Shown here piece by piece: positions 32,882-41,860 of a stretch of 64,000 nucleotides of DNA (the first letter of the stretch is position 1; each line of letters starts with the position of its first letter). The position numbers were made by a program, and so were the translations under genes. Source of the stretch: Bacillota bacterium (GTDB lineage Bacteria; Bacillota; Clostridia; Oscillospirales; Acutalibacteraceae); assembly GCA_023410445.1 (NCBI GenBank), contig JAEYPT010000003.1:1-64000 (forward strand), written 5' to 3'. The notes beneath the pieces were generated by a model. The model ran no database searches. It saw only the letters and a program-made list of their open reading frames with translations, and was not told the origin of the DNA.

Positions 32882-33460
32882 ATGGGGTTTAACGCTTTCT
32901 CAGCGGGTGTGGAGCCGGGCGGACTCAGGACGAAGGACGATATTCGGATTCTGCTCTGTTATTTGCTTTCCAGTGTCAACGCCCCTCTGTCGAAAGACGA
33001 CATTGTCTCGATCCTTCAGGAAAACGGCCTTGCCAATTATTTTGAAGTAACGGAGGCAATCTCTGAAATGGCCGGCAAGGGGATGATCCTTTTAAGCGGA
33101 GACGGCGATTCTCTCTGCTCAATCGGGGAAAACGGCCGATTGATCGCAGGGCAATTGGATACGACCCTACCTTCCGTGGTACGGAAAAAGGCGGTTGCCG
33201 CCGCAATCAATCTCTTGGCGAAAGCCAAACGCGAAAAGGAAAATACAGTAGAGATAAACCCGGTGAATAACGGGTATGAGGTTACCTGCCATATATCCGG
33301 CGGAGACACAGACCTGATGAAATTCAGCCTGCATGTTCCCGACCAGAAACAGGCGGAAATGGTGCGCAGCAATTTTCAAAGTTCCCCGGAAACGGTTTAC
33401 CGTATGCTGCTTGCACTGGTAACCGGGAATAAAGAATTTGCAGCCGACCTGATCCGTTAA
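32882..33460 (+). CDS. DUF4364-family protein
   Basis: A 192-residue protein of the DUF4364 family, common in clostridia. The first 75 residues resemble a winged-helix domain (TKDDIRILLCYLLSSVNAPLSKDDIVSILQENGLANYFEV). The C-terminal part may be a small-molecule or dimerisation domain. The function is unknown; a regulatory role is only suggested by the fold. GAGGTG lies six bases before the ATG at 32882; a GTG three codons earlier overlaps it. It is single, with its own promoter and a bidirectional terminator, and convergent with bofA. Confidence 0.88.
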   Translation: MGFNAFSAGVEPGGLRTKDDIRILLCYLLSSVNAPLSKDDIVSILQENGLANYFEVTEAISEMAGKGMILLSGDGDSLCSIGENGRLIAGQLDTTLPSVVRKKAVAAAINLLAKAKREKENTVEINPVNNGYEVTCHISGGDTDLMKFSLHVPDQKQAEMVRSNFQSSPETVYRMLLALVTGNKEFAADLIR

Positions 33461-33499
33461 AAAAGACTCTGTTCCCGAAAAAGGAACAGAGCCTTTTTT
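33461..33499. terminator. Bidirectional terminator between DUF4364 and bofA
   Basis: A stem of 9-11 bp (33465-33475 with 33483-33493) flanked by A-run and T-run on opposite sides, ending both convergent units. Confidence 0.9.
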
Positions 33500-33508
33500 G
33501 CTGCACTC

Positions 33509-33760
33509 TCATTTGGCAACAAGGTTCAGCAGCAGCAGCAGCGTTACCCCGGGGATTCCTGCAACACCGGACACGCCGAGCGTAAGTGGACTTACCGGCA
33601 GCGTTACGCCGGTAAAGCCCCCCGTCAAATTGACCGCCGCCAGCGCACAAAGGCCTGTGATGACGCCCCCCAACGCCCGACGAACCGGATGGTGAGAATT
33701 CACAATCAACTGAAGAATTACCAGCAAGATCAAAACGATGCCCGCGTACAAAAGCATCAT
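33509..33760 (-). CDS. bofA: BofA-family protein (pro-sigma-K processing inhibitor homologue)
   Basis: An 83-residue membrane protein with two hydrophobic segments (about 3-20 and 30-50). Its conserved C-terminus is GVTLPVSPLTLGVSGVAGIPGVTLLLLLN. In Bacillus, BofA holds the SpoIVFB protease inactive in the forespore outer membrane. Many clostridia retain bofA without spoIVFB, so its role here is open. The ATG at 33760 has AAGGTGG upstream; a TTG at 33775 overlaps it. It follows yaaL, the same pair as in Bacillus. Confidence 0.93.
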   Translation of the reverse strand: MMLLYAGIVLILLVILQLIVNSHHPVRRALGGVITGLCALAAVNLTGGFTGVTLPVSPLTLGVSGVAGIPGVTLLLLLNLVAK

Positions 33761-33779
33761 ACGCTCCACCTTCAAACAT

Positions 33780-34037
33780 TCAGAATTGGAAGGTAGTGCT
33801 GTTCACTCCCCTGCGCTTTGCAAGAGCCAGCAGGTAGCGATAGCGGGCCCGGAGTTCTTCACGCTGATAAATGCATGCGTCAATCAGATTTTCATCGCAT
33901 TCCATCTGAAACCAGCACTCATTATAGGCAAGCTGACGGCTGACTTCCTGAATTTCTTCAACAATCTCGCGTCCGTCTTCCTTTTCTTTCTGCGTTTCGC
34001 ATCCGGTGTGCTGCAAAAGTCTTAAAACCGATTCCAT
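33780..34037 (-). CDS. yaaL: YaaL-family (DUF2508) protein
   Basis: An 85-residue charged helical protein with the core CWFQMECDENLIDACIYQREELRARYRYLLALAKRRG. This matches the YaaL/DUF2508 family that precedes bofA in Bacillus and clostridia. The function is unknown. The ATG at 34037 (MESVLRLLQHTG) has GGCGGAG about eight bases upstream. recR, the usual upstream neighbour in Bacillus, is absent; rnr is there instead. Confidence 0.88.
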   Translation of the reverse strand: MESVLRLLQHTGCETQKEKEDGREIVEEIQEVSRQLAYNECWFQMECDENLIDACIYQREELRARYRYLLALAKRRGVNSTTFQF

Positions 34038-34126
34038 ACTGACAACTCCGCCTTCCGGTAATAGATATGTCAGTAGGATGGGCATTTATTCCAGAAAATA
34101 TACCAAAGTATGGTTTCCCCGGTAAA

Positions 34127-36232
34127 TTATTCGTTTCCGGCATAGACGAAATCGATTCTTCCGCTCGTCACGTCCGACGCTACAACGGTGATTCGAAGCG
34201 GCTGCCCGATGGTCAGCTTTTTCCCAGAATTGGCATCGACCTGCGAGATCATTCCGTCAAACTGAAAATTGCAGCCCGCAAAGCTGTCCATGGGGACAAA
34301 GCCTTCCACCGAGCTTTCCAGTTCCACAAATACGCCGCGCTGTGTGACTCCGCTGATGACGCCTTCATAGGTTTCACCGATATGCTGCTTCATATATTCC
34401 GCCATATAGCAGTCTTCCGCGCTTCGCTCCGCCGTCATGGCACGGATTTCAGCATCCGACGAGGTTTTTGCGGCGGAAGCGGCAAAGGGACGGTACCGCT
34501 CCAGTTTCGAAGTATCCTTTTCCTTTAGGAGGGCCGACAGGATGCGGTGGATGGCCGTGTCGGGGTACCGCCGGATTGGGGAAGTAAAGTGGCAGTAATC
34601 TGCCAGCGCAAGACCGAAATGTCCGATCGGATTCTCATCGTAGCGGGCCTTTGCCATGGTGCGCAGCACCTGATGGGAAACGATCTTGCTGATTGGAGTG
34701 CCCTCCGCCTGCTTCATGATATCCGCAAAGTCGGAAGTTGAAAGATCCCCTTCCCGTTTCAGGCACCGGGAATTCAGTCCCAGAGCGTCGATCAGCTGAA
34801 TCAGCGTTTTAACACGCTCTGGATTCGGCTGCTCATGCACCCGGTAGACAAACGGGATTTCTTTGGAACGGGCAAGCTTTGCCGCCGCCTGATTTGCGGT
34901 AACCATCAACTGCTCGATCATCTGTTCCGCCTCACCGCTTCTGCGGGGCTTTACGTCAATGCAGATTCCGTTTTCGTTCAGCGAGAACTCCGACTCCGTG
35001 CTTTCAAGGTCAAAGGCCCCATTCTGAAGCGACTTCTTTTTCAGAACTTCGGCCAGTTCCCGCGCAGCGTGGAGCGAGCGAATAACCGGATGATATTTCT
35101 GCCTGAGTGCCGCATCTGCGGAGCCGTCGAACAGGCTGTTCACTTCGGAATAAACGCCCCGTACCTTCGAATTGATGACGCTCTTGCGAAATCGATAAGA
35201 AAGGATGTTCCCATCTCCGTCCAGATCGATGACCGCAGAAAAGGTGAGTTTGTCCTCACCGGCCGTCAGCGAACAGACGCCGTTGGAAAGCTCCTTGGGC
35301 AACATAGGCACCACGCGGTCGGCAAAATAAACGGACGTGCCGCGTTCCCGCGCCTCTTCGTCCAGCGCACTGCCTTCCTCAATATAGTGCGAAACATCGG
35401 CGATATGAACGCCCAGCCGGAAACCGCTGCGCGTTTTGCTCACGGAAATTGCATCGTCCAGATCTTTCGCGTCCGCTCCGTCGATCGTACAGATAGAAGT
35501 GTCGCGTAGATCAAGCCTTCCCTTGAGGTCTTCCTCCGTAATGGTGCGGGCAGCCGCCCGTTGAGCTTCCTCAAGAACCTCAGCCGGAAACTGCGAGCGG
35601 ATACGGTTCTGATCAAGAATGGCGTCCGCACAGACCTTGGCGCTATCCGATTTACCGTAAACCTTTACGATGTCGGCTTCCATCGACGCGGAATGCGGAA
35701 TGGTGCGAACCTTTGCCTGCACCTTATCCCCGTTGCGCAGCTTCGGGGAGTTCTTTTTCCCGAGTGAAATGGGGTAACGGATCGCATCATCCGGGATCAG
35801 TTCGGAGGCTCCTCCCTCCTTACGGAACGTGCCGGTGATCATCCGGCTGTTCTGCTGTGAGATTGCATCTACCTCGGCGCTCAGTCCCTTAGGGCTTTCC
35901 CTGAGGTGGTATAGCAGAACCTTATCGCCCAGAAACGCTCCGTGGAGCCGGTCAGCGTGGATGAAAATATCCTCGCCGCCATCTTCCGGACGCGCAAATG
36001 CAAACCCGCGTGAAAGCGACACAATCGTCGCAGGAATGCGGGCCTTTTTCTTTTTCAGCCTGACGCGCTGCTTTTTACTGATGGAAACGACGCCGTCGCG
36101 GCCCATCTTTTCCAGAACATTATAAAAGTTTTTGCGGTCGTCCGGCTTCATCTTTTTTAAAAGTCCTCTGGAGGACACGCCCTCCGGCACAGTCTCCAGA
36201 TATTCTACGATTTTTCCCTCAAGATCTTTCAA
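34127..36232 (-). CDS. rnr: Ribonuclease R
   Basis: RNase R (701 aa) is a processive 3'-5' exoribonuclease that degrades structured RNA. It has an N-terminal helical domain, cold-shock domains (GFAFARPEDGGEDIFIHADRL near 75-97), an RNB catalytic core with DGADAKDLDDAISV carrying the metal-binding Asp residues near 260, and the FTSPIRRYPD motif. The S1 domain near the end reads GETYEGVISGVTQRGVFVEL. It starts with TTG at 36232, with GGGAGGG six bases upstream. It follows secG as in many Firmicutes, but smpB and ssrA do not follow. Confidence 0.97.
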   Translation of the reverse strand: MKDLEGKIVEYLETVPEGVSSRGLLKKMKPDDRKNFYNVLEKMGRDGVVSISKKQRVRLKKKKARIPATIVSLSRGFAFARPEDGGEDIFIHADRLHGAFLGDKVLLYHLRESPKGLSAEVDAISQQNSRMITGTFRKEGGASELIPDDAIRYPISLGKKNSPKLRNGDKVQAKVRTIPHSASMEADIVKVYGKSDSAKVCADAILDQNRIRSQFPAEVLEEAQRAAARTITEEDLKGRLDLRDTSICTIDGADAKDLDDAISVSKTRSGFRLGVHIADVSHYIEEGSALDEEARERGTSVYFADRVVPMLPKELSNGVCSLTAGEDKLTFSAVIDLDGDGNILSYRFRKSVINSKVRGVYSEVNSLFDGSADAALRQKYHPVIRSLHAARELAEVLKKKSLQNGAFDLESTESEFSLNENGICIDVKPRRSGEAEQMIEQLMVTANQAAAKLARSKEIPFVYRVHEQPNPERVKTLIQLIDALGLNSRCLKREGDLSTSDFADIMKQAEGTPISKIVSHQVLRTMAKARYDENPIGHFGLALADYCHFTSPIRRYPDTAIHRILSALLKEKDTSKLERYRPFAASAAKTSSDAEIRAMTAERSAEDCYMAEYMKQHIGETYEGVISGVTQRGVFVELESSVEGFVPMDSFAGCNFQFDGMISQVDANSGKKLTIGQPLRITVVASDVTSGRIDFVYAGNE

Positions 36233-36260
36233 GCATGTCCCTCCCAAATAAATTACTGCG

Positions 36261-36292
36261 AAAGAAACGCCCCGCTTTTGCCAAGCGGGGCG
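36261..36292 (-). terminator. Terminator of secG
   Basis: A perfect 10-bp GC-rich stem (36268-36277 with 36283-36292), five-base loop, then TTTCTTT on the minus strand, 12 bases after the secG stop. Some read-through into rnr is possible because no clear rnr promoter is seen. Confidence 0.85.
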
Positions 36293-36304
36293 AAAGGTTA
36301 TTGA

Positions 36305-36559
36305 TTATTTTTTCCCACCGAAGAACATATACGCATTGATTCCGATCACAAGGAGAAAAAATCCGATTGCAATGATCTTTGTCCACCTGGCAAGGAACGC
36401 ATCAACCGACCGCGCCTTGTTTTTCGTCAGGAAAGTATCGGCGCCGCCCGTAACAACACCTACGTTCTGCTCGTGACCTTCCTGCAACAGGACAACCGCT
36501 GTGATTGCAATCGAAAAAATAATCAGGATAATCCCGAGAATCACTTCAACTACTGTCAT
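36305..36559 (-). CDS. secG: Preprotein translocase subunit SecG
   Basis: SecG (84 aa) is the small subunit of the SecYEG channel. Two membrane segments (about 5-25 and 59-80) flank the conserved loop LLQEGHEQNVGVVTGGADTFLTKNKARS. GGAGG lies seven bases before the ATG. It is followed by a terminator and then rnr. Confidence 0.96.
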   Translation of the reverse strand: MTVVEVILGIILIIFSIAITAVVLLQEGHEQNVGVVTGGADTFLTKNKARSVDAFLARWTKIIAIGFFLLVIGINAYMFFGGKK

Positions 36560-36595
36560 ATCCTACCTCCAGCCATTTAAGCAACAATTTTTTAT

Positions 36596-36624
36596 AGTTT
36601 AACACAAATTTGCTTTTTTTGCAA
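36596..36624 (-). promoter_or_regulatory. Possible secG promoter
   Basis: TTGCAA (36619-36624), 17-base spacer, TAAACT (36596-36601). Both hexamers deviate from consensus, so this is tentative. Confidence 0.4.
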
Positions 36625-36647
36625 GGACCTGCCGCAAACTATTTCCT

Positions 36648-36733
36648 AAAGCGGCAAATATTTACCTGAATACCTCGGGCGAAAACGGAAACTATAAAAA
36701 CGGACAAAGACGAGTGCTTGCGTTTGCCGCTTT
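36648..36733. repeat. Inverted repeat in the parC-secG intergenic region
   Basis: AAAGCGGCAAA (36648-36658) is repeated in exact inverted form at 36723-36733, with 64 bases between. The pairing extends one A-T and one G-U pair outward and inward. It could fold the whole intergenic RNA into one long hairpin, or mark a small mobile or regulatory element. No terminator U-run is present. Confidence 0.6.
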
Positions 36734-36754
36734 AATTGTCCCACCGCTGAACAG

Positions 36755-39010
36755 CTATTGGTTGTCAGCGGTGTTTTTTTCTGTGAGCATAAGCTGCTCG
36801 CCCTCAAATTCTTCGCCGTTCGGCAGAGCGCCCATAGCGGGGACCGTCTTCCGGTAACGGTCCGGATTTTTGAGGTAGCCGTCCTGATATTCCAAAACAC
36901 GGTTCAGGCGAGCACCTTTTTTCAAGGTCAGCACTGCAACACCCTGGGAAGAACGTGTGGTTTTGCTCTGGATAGCGCCGGTATGCATCAGCAACATGCG
37001 ACCCTGCGTCGAAGTAAGCAGGAACTCATGGTCCTCCGCAAGCTGGAAGCAGTCTACAAGCGGGGATTTATCCCCGTAGGCACCGATCAGCTTTTTCCGG
37101 TTTGTTTTGGTTTCATAGGCTGAAAGGTCGATCTTTGCTGCCTTTCCGTCCTCGAAGAAGAACAGCATATAGCCGGAGTAATCCTGAGTCACCGCCATGA
37201 AAACCGGATTCTCCCCTTCTTCCATACCAAGCTTCGCCGGGATATATTCCCCGAGCACGCTAGCCTTCGTCTCCTGAAAATCGGCCGCTTTCGCCTTATA
37301 AACGGTGCAGCGGTCTGTAAAGAACAAGAGGTCGGAGGCATTGGAGGCTTCCAGATGCATGGTTACCTTGTCACCCTCCTTCAGCTTCTGCTCGCTGCTC
37401 ATGCGGAGCGACTGCGGCGTTATCTTTTTGAAATAGCCGTCGTGCGTAAAGAATAGATTTACCGGATAATCCGGCGTTTCCTCTTCGGGCACTTCTTCGA
37501 TCTCGCTCGCATAAAGCAACATGGAACGGCGGGCCTGGCCGTATTTCTTCGCAACGGCGTCCAGCTCGGCTAGAATAATCTTTTTGATTTCCGTGTCGCT
37601 GCTCAGAATTTTTTTCAGCTCGGCAATCTCTTCTTCTAACTGATCCGTTTCCTGCGTGCGCTTTAAAATATATTCCCGGTTCAGATGGCGCAGCTTGATC
37701 TCAGCGACGAAATCCGCCTGTACCTGATCGATACCGAACCCGATCATCAAATTCGGCACAACCTCCGACTCCTCCTCGGTCTCGCGCACGATAGCAACCG
37801 CTTTGTCGATATCAAGAAGAATCATGCGCAGTCCCTTGAGCAAATGCAGCTTTTCCTGTTTCTTTTTCAGACTGAAGGCGGTTCTGCGGCGAACGCATCC
37901 CACGCGGAACGAAATCCACGCCTCCAGAATTTCACCAATGCCCATGACACGCGGAGTGCCGTCGACCAGAATGTTAAAATTGCAGGAAAAGCTGTCTTCC
38001 AGCGGCGTCATTTTGAACAGGCGCTGCATCAGTCGGTCCGGGTCGACTCCGCGCTTGAGATCGATAGTGACCTTAAGCCCGCCCAGTCCCGTTTCGTCGC
38101 GGATATCGGAGACTTCCCGAATTTTGCCCTGTTTGACCAACTCCGCCACCTTATCGACAATTGCTTCCACGGTGGTTGTCGGAGGTATCTCCGTGATGTC
38201 AATACAGCCGGCGGACGAATCGTAGGAATACCGGGAACGCACTCGGAAGGAGCCGCGTCCAGAGGAATAAATCCGCTCCAACGTCTTTCGGTCGTAGAGG
38301 ATCAGACCACCGCCGGGGAAATCCGGTGCCAGAAGCGTGGAGGCAATATCATGCTTTGGGTTGCGAATCCACGCCGCCGTGGTATTGCACACCTCCGCAA
38401 GGTTAAACGGACAGATGCTGCTCGCCATGCCGACGGCAATGCCGGTATTCGCGTTGACCAGAACGCTCGGAAAGCTTGCCGGCAGAAGTGCCGGTTCTTT
38501 CATGGTGTTGTCGTAATTGTCAATAAAATCGACGGTGTCGCTGTCGATATCCCGGAAGAGTTCTTCACAGATCTGGTCCAGCTTCGCCTCCGTATAACGG
38601 GAAGCCGCATAGGCCATATCACGGGAATAAAATTTACCGAAATTTCCTTTGGAGTCCACATAGGGATGGAGCAGGGCCTCATAGCCCCGGCTCAGACGCA
38701 CCATCGTATCATAAATGGCAGCGTCTCCGTGCGGGTTCAGACGCATGGTCTGCCCGACAATGTTTGCGCTTTTGGTCCTCGAGGGGCCTAGAAGCCCCAT
38801 ATGATACATGGTGTACAGAAGCTTCCGATGGGAAGGTTTAAACCCGTCGATTTCTGGAATCGCGCGGGAAAGAATGACGCTCATGGCGTAGGGCATATAG
38901 TTTTTTTCCAGAGTATCCGTGATTTTCTGTTCGATCACTTCTCCGGCGTTCCGTATCACGCCGCGCACGCGGGGCCGGTTGGCCTTTGGGTCCGTTGGCT
39001 TTTTTCGCAT
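36755..39010 (-). CDS. parC: DNA topoisomerase (type IIA) subunit A, ParC-like
   Basis: A 751-residue breakage-reunion subunit. The catalytic tyrosine is Y139 (AASRYTEAKL). The quinolone region reads NPHGDAAIYDTMVRLS, with alanine (A97) where GyrA of E. coli has Ser83 and an acidic D101 at the position of Asp87. The C-terminal half forms a beta-pinwheel but lacks the GyrA box QRRGGKG; the equivalent reads TTRSSQGV. It is therefore a decatenating topoisomerase IV-type subunit rather than gyrase. The ATG lies 31 bases after parE, with only a distant GGACGG as binding site. Confidence 0.92.
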   Translation of the reverse strand: MRKKPTDPKANRPRVRGVIRNAGEVIEQKITDTLEKNYMPYAMSVILSRAIPEIDGFKPSHRKLLYTMYHMGLLGPSRTKSANIVGQTMRLNPHGDAAIYDTMVRLSRGYEALLHPYVDSKGNFGKFYSRDMAYAASRYTEAKLDQICEELFRDIDSDTVDFIDNYDNTMKEPALLPASFPSVLVNANTGIAVGMASSICPFNLAEVCNTTAAWIRNPKHDIASTLLAPDFPGGGLILYDRKTLERIYSSGRGSFRVRSRYSYDSSAGCIDITEIPPTTTVEAIVDKVAELVKQGKIREVSDIRDETGLGGLKVTIDLKRGVDPDRLMQRLFKMTPLEDSFSCNFNILVDGTPRVMGIGEILEAWISFRVGCVRRRTAFSLKKKQEKLHLLKGLRMILLDIDKAVAIVRETEEESEVVPNLMIGFGIDQVQADFVAEIKLRHLNREYILKRTQETDQLEEEIAELKKILSSDTEIKKIILAELDAVAKKYGQARRSMLLYASEIEEVPEEETPDYPVNLFFTHDGYFKKITPQSLRMSSEQKLKEGDKVTMHLEASNASDLLFFTDRCTVYKAKAADFQETKASVLGEYIPAKLGMEEGENPVFMAVTQDYSGYMLFFFEDGKAAKIDLSAYETKTNRKKLIGAYGDKSPLVDCFQLAEDHEFLLTSTQGRMLLMHTGAIQSKTTRSSQGVAVLTLKKGARLNRVLEYQDGYLKNPDRYRKTVPAMGALPNGEEFEGEQLMLTEKNTADNQ

Positions 39011-39041
39011 GTCTGCTGCCGCACCGTCCTTCGTATTGTAT

Positions 39042-41021
39042 TCAGCTCAGGTCGCTGGTATCGATGTAATTATGTCCGTTCTCGGAAATGTACAGTTTAC
39101 GCCCCTCAAGATCATCGCCGAGCATCAGGTCGAACATGTGGACGGTCGCGTCCGCATCAGTCGGCAGAACCCGGATAAGACGCCGGGTTGCCGGATTCAT
39201 CGTCGTGAGGCTCATCATATCCGGCTCATTTTCACCGAGACCTTTTGAACGCTGCACCGTGCATTTCTGCCCCTGCAGTCGCCCGAGGATTTCCGTTTTT
39301 TCCTGCTCGGTATAGGCAAAATAGGTATTATCCTTCGTCTGAATCTCAAACAAAGGTGATTCCGCGATGAACACCTTGCCCGCATCGATCAGCGTAGGGG
39401 TAAGGCGGAACAGCATGGTCAGAATCAGCGTGCGAATCTGATAGCCGTCGACATCCGCATCGGTGCACAGAATAATTTTGTTCCAGCGCAAAAGTTTCTC
39501 GTCGAAGGAGGAGAGGTCCTTGTTGGCCTTCGACTTCACCTGCACACCGCAGCCCAGGACCTTGATTAAATCGGTGATGATATCGCTTTTGAAAATGCGG
39601 TCGTAATCGGCTTTCAGGCAATTCAGAATCTTTCCTCGAATCGGCATGATCGCCTGAAAATTCGGGTCACGTGCCTGCTTACAGGCGCCGAGAGCGGAAT
39701 CGCCCTCCACGATGTAGATTTCGCGCTCATTTACATCGCGGCTGCGGCAGTCGACAAACTTTTCCACCCGGTTGGAAAGATCCATCCCGCTGGTCAGTTT
39801 CTTTTTCATGTTCAGGCGCGTTTTTTCCGCGTCCTCACGGCTCCGCTTATTGACCAGAACCTGTGCGGCGATTTTGTCCGCATCCAGCGGATTCTCGATG
39901 AAATAAATCTCCAGCTGGTGGCGGAGCATCTCCGTCATAGCTTCCTGAATTCCTTTGTTGGTGATTGCCTTTTTGGTCTGGTTCTCGTAGGAAGTCCGGT
40001 TCGAGAATGAGGAGATCACAAGAATCAGGCAATCCTCCACATCGGCAAAAGTAACTTTGCTTTCGTTCTTATTGTACTTTCCGGTTTGTTTGAGATAGGC
40101 GTCAATCTGCCCGACAAAAGCACTGCGAACTGCTTTATCCGGCGCGCCGCCGTGCTCCAGCCAACTGGAATTGTGGTAATATTCAATCAGACGGTTCCGG
40201 TTTGAAAAAGCAACCGCCGCCTTAATTTTCACTTTATACTCGGGCTTGTCCTCCCGATCGCGAACCTTGCGCTCCGATTGCCAGGTCTGAACCGAAGTGA
40301 GAAAATCCTCCCCGGCGATTTCCTGCGCGTAATCGGTGATGCCGTTCTCATAATACAGCATTGTCTCACCGGAATCGCCGTCGCCCTTATTACGGAAGAC
40401 AAATCGGATTCCCTCGTTGACAATCGCCTGACGGCGCAGAATATCCTGATAATATTCCTCGGGCACCGAAATATCCGTAAAGACCTGAAGATCCGGCCTC
40501 CAGCGAATTTTTGTGCCGGTGTCTTTTCCTTTATACGGTTCCTTATGAAGGCCTCCCACGTTTTCACCGTGTTCAAACCGAAGAGTATAGCGGAAACCGT
40601 CCCTTCGGATATCGACATCCATGTATTCGGATGCGTACTGCGTGGAGCACAGTCCGAGCCCGTTCAGACCAAGAGAATACTCATAGCTTTCATCGGAATC
40701 GTTGTTATATTTACCTCCTGCGTACATTTCGCAGAAGACGAGTTCCCAGTTAAAGCGTTGCTCCGAGTTATTGAACTCCACCGGAATGCCGCGCCCGTGG
40801 TCTTCAACTTCTACGGAATTGTCCGCATACCGGGTAACGGAAATCTCTTTTCCAAAACCTTCGCGGGCTTCATCAATGGAATTCGAGAGAATCTCAAATA
40901 TGGAATGTTCACAGCCTTCAATGCCGTCGGAACCGAAAATAACCGCAGGGCGTTTCCGCACCCGGTCGGCACCTTTCAATGAGGAAATGCTTTCATTTCC
41001 GTATGTTTGTTTTTTTGTCAT
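39042..41021 (-). CDS. parE: DNA topoisomerase (type IIA) subunit B, ParE-like
   Basis: A 659-residue ATPase subunit. The GHKL domain shows EILSNSIDEAREG, EDHGRGIP and the lid GLNGLGLCST, which deviates from the usual GLHGVGASVV. The transducer and Toprim domains follow, with IVEGDSALGACKQARDP and the metal-binding LCTDADVDGYQI. The divergence from standard ParE suggests the second, clostridial-type topoisomerase pair rather than gyrase. GGAGGG lies seven bases before the ATG. It pairs with the adjacent parC. Confidence 0.92.
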   Translation of the reverse strand: MTKKQTYGNESISSLKGADRVRKRPAVIFGSDGIEGCEHSIFEILSNSIDEAREGFGKEISVTRYADNSVEVEDHGRGIPVEFNNSEQRFNWELVFCEMYAGGKYNNDSDESYEYSLGLNGLGLCSTQYASEYMDVDIRRDGFRYTLRFEHGENVGGLHKEPYKGKDTGTKIRWRPDLQVFTDISVPEEYYQDILRRQAIVNEGIRFVFRNKGDGDSGETMLYYENGITDYAQEIAGEDFLTSVQTWQSERKVRDREDKPEYKVKIKAAVAFSNRNRLIEYYHNSSWLEHGGAPDKAVRSAFVGQIDAYLKQTGKYNKNESKVTFADVEDCLILVISSFSNRTSYENQTKKAITNKGIQEAMTEMLRHQLEIYFIENPLDADKIAAQVLVNKRSREDAEKTRLNMKKKLTSGMDLSNRVEKFVDCRSRDVNEREIYIVEGDSALGACKQARDPNFQAIMPIRGKILNCLKADYDRIFKSDIITDLIKVLGCGVQVKSKANKDLSSFDEKLLRWNKIILCTDADVDGYQIRTLILTMLFRLTPTLIDAGKVFIAESPLFEIQTKDNTYFAYTEQEKTEILGRLQGQKCTVQRSKGLGENEPDMMSLTTMNPATRRLIRVLPTDADATVHMFDLMLGDDLEGRKLYISENGHNYIDTSDLS

Positions 41022-41054
41022 CCAAACCCTCCAAAAGAAAAACGGTCAACCGTC

Positions 41055-41780
41055 TTAAAAAACTCTAACATTACCGAAGGCCGAAGTATAACGCACGAAA
41101 AGCTGTGGAACCGACGTGTCGCCGTATTCCCGGTGCGGCTGGCAATAGCCGCCGCCCAGAATCGGGGTACCTGTCAGTACGATCCGGCAGTTTGCAGGCG
41201 CAAGAATCCTCACGCTGCCGAACGTCGCAACGGCATCGATCACCGCACCCTCCCGGACTGATGCGTTCCGAAGGTCCATGGTAAGGCCACCGAAGATGGC
41301 GGTCAGGTCACCGCCGCGGAAACCCTGCGTATGATTTTCGAAAGTAAGCTTGCCGAACATAGCCGTGTGGCTGAAAACCTCGCAGTCCTCACTCTGAACG
41401 CCGGTTCCAGGATAAACATACCCAGGCCCACCGTCTTGACCGTTGTATGCTCTCCGGTGCCCAATCCCACCGCGGCCGCCTATGAGCAGTTCCAGCCCGA
41501 TAATCAGGAAAATGGCAACCCAGAAAATCCCGGAAGAAAACCTCCAGGGAATCCAATTCTGGCTGGAGGCCAGAAGCCACACGCCGATCAGCACTAGGGC
41601 AAGATTCCACACGTCGACCCCGTGATCAATCATCCCGGCAATTCCCGGAACAATAAGGAACAGAGTCCACCACCCCGGGAAATCCTGAATAAACCACAGC
41701 CCCGTCATATTCCCCAGGATTATAACGGCTGCGGCAATGAACACCAGGCCGAACAGGACTCGCGTTGTGCTCCTTCTCAT
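41055..41780 (-). CDS. LiaF-like membrane protein
   Basis: A 241-residue protein. Four hydrophobic segments occupy residues 8-105 (LiaF transmembrane/DUF5668 type), then a Gly-rich linker. A C-terminal cytoplasmic beta domain has the repeated pattern FGKLTFENHTQ, IFGGLTMDLRNA and FGSVRILAP, as in LiaF and cell-wall-active antibiotic response proteins. LiaF restrains the LiaRS envelope-stress system in Bacillus, but no liaRS genes are in the window. AGGAG lies nine bases before the ATG. It precedes parE by 33 bases. Confidence 0.85.
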   Translation of the reverse strand: MRRSTTRVLFGLVFIAAAVIILGNMTGLWFIQDFPGWWTLFLIVPGIAGMIDHGVDVWNLALVLIGVWLLASSQNWIPWRFSSGIFWVAIFLIIGLELLIGGRGGIGHRRAYNGQDGGPGYVYPGTGVQSEDCEVFSHTAMFGKLTFENHTQGFRGGDLTAIFGGLTMDLRNASVREGAVIDAVATFGSVRILAPANCRIVLTGTPILGGGYCQPHREYGDTSVPQLFVRYTSAFGNVRVF

Positions 41781-41806
41781 TGAGTTTCACTCCTTTTTCC
41801 TGCATG

Positions 41807-41841
41807 CAAAAGGGGGAAATGCAGTTACATTCCCCCTCGTT
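41807..41841 (-). terminator. Terminator of ftsH operon
   Basis: Stem AGGGGGAAATG/CATTCCCCCT (41811-41821 with 41828-41837, one bulged A). It is followed by TTTTGC on the minus strand and CGTTTTATTC on the plus strand. It closes the gdpP-to-ftsH unit. Confidence 0.8.
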
Positions 41842-41860
41842 TTATTCTTTTATCCGAAAT

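Noticed and set aside
36758..36785. Hairpin plus T-run on the plus strand at the end of parC
   Set aside because: CACCGCTGA/TCAGCGGTG with TTTTTTT reads as a terminator only on the plus strand, where no gene leads into it. It includes parC codons and is probably accidental.
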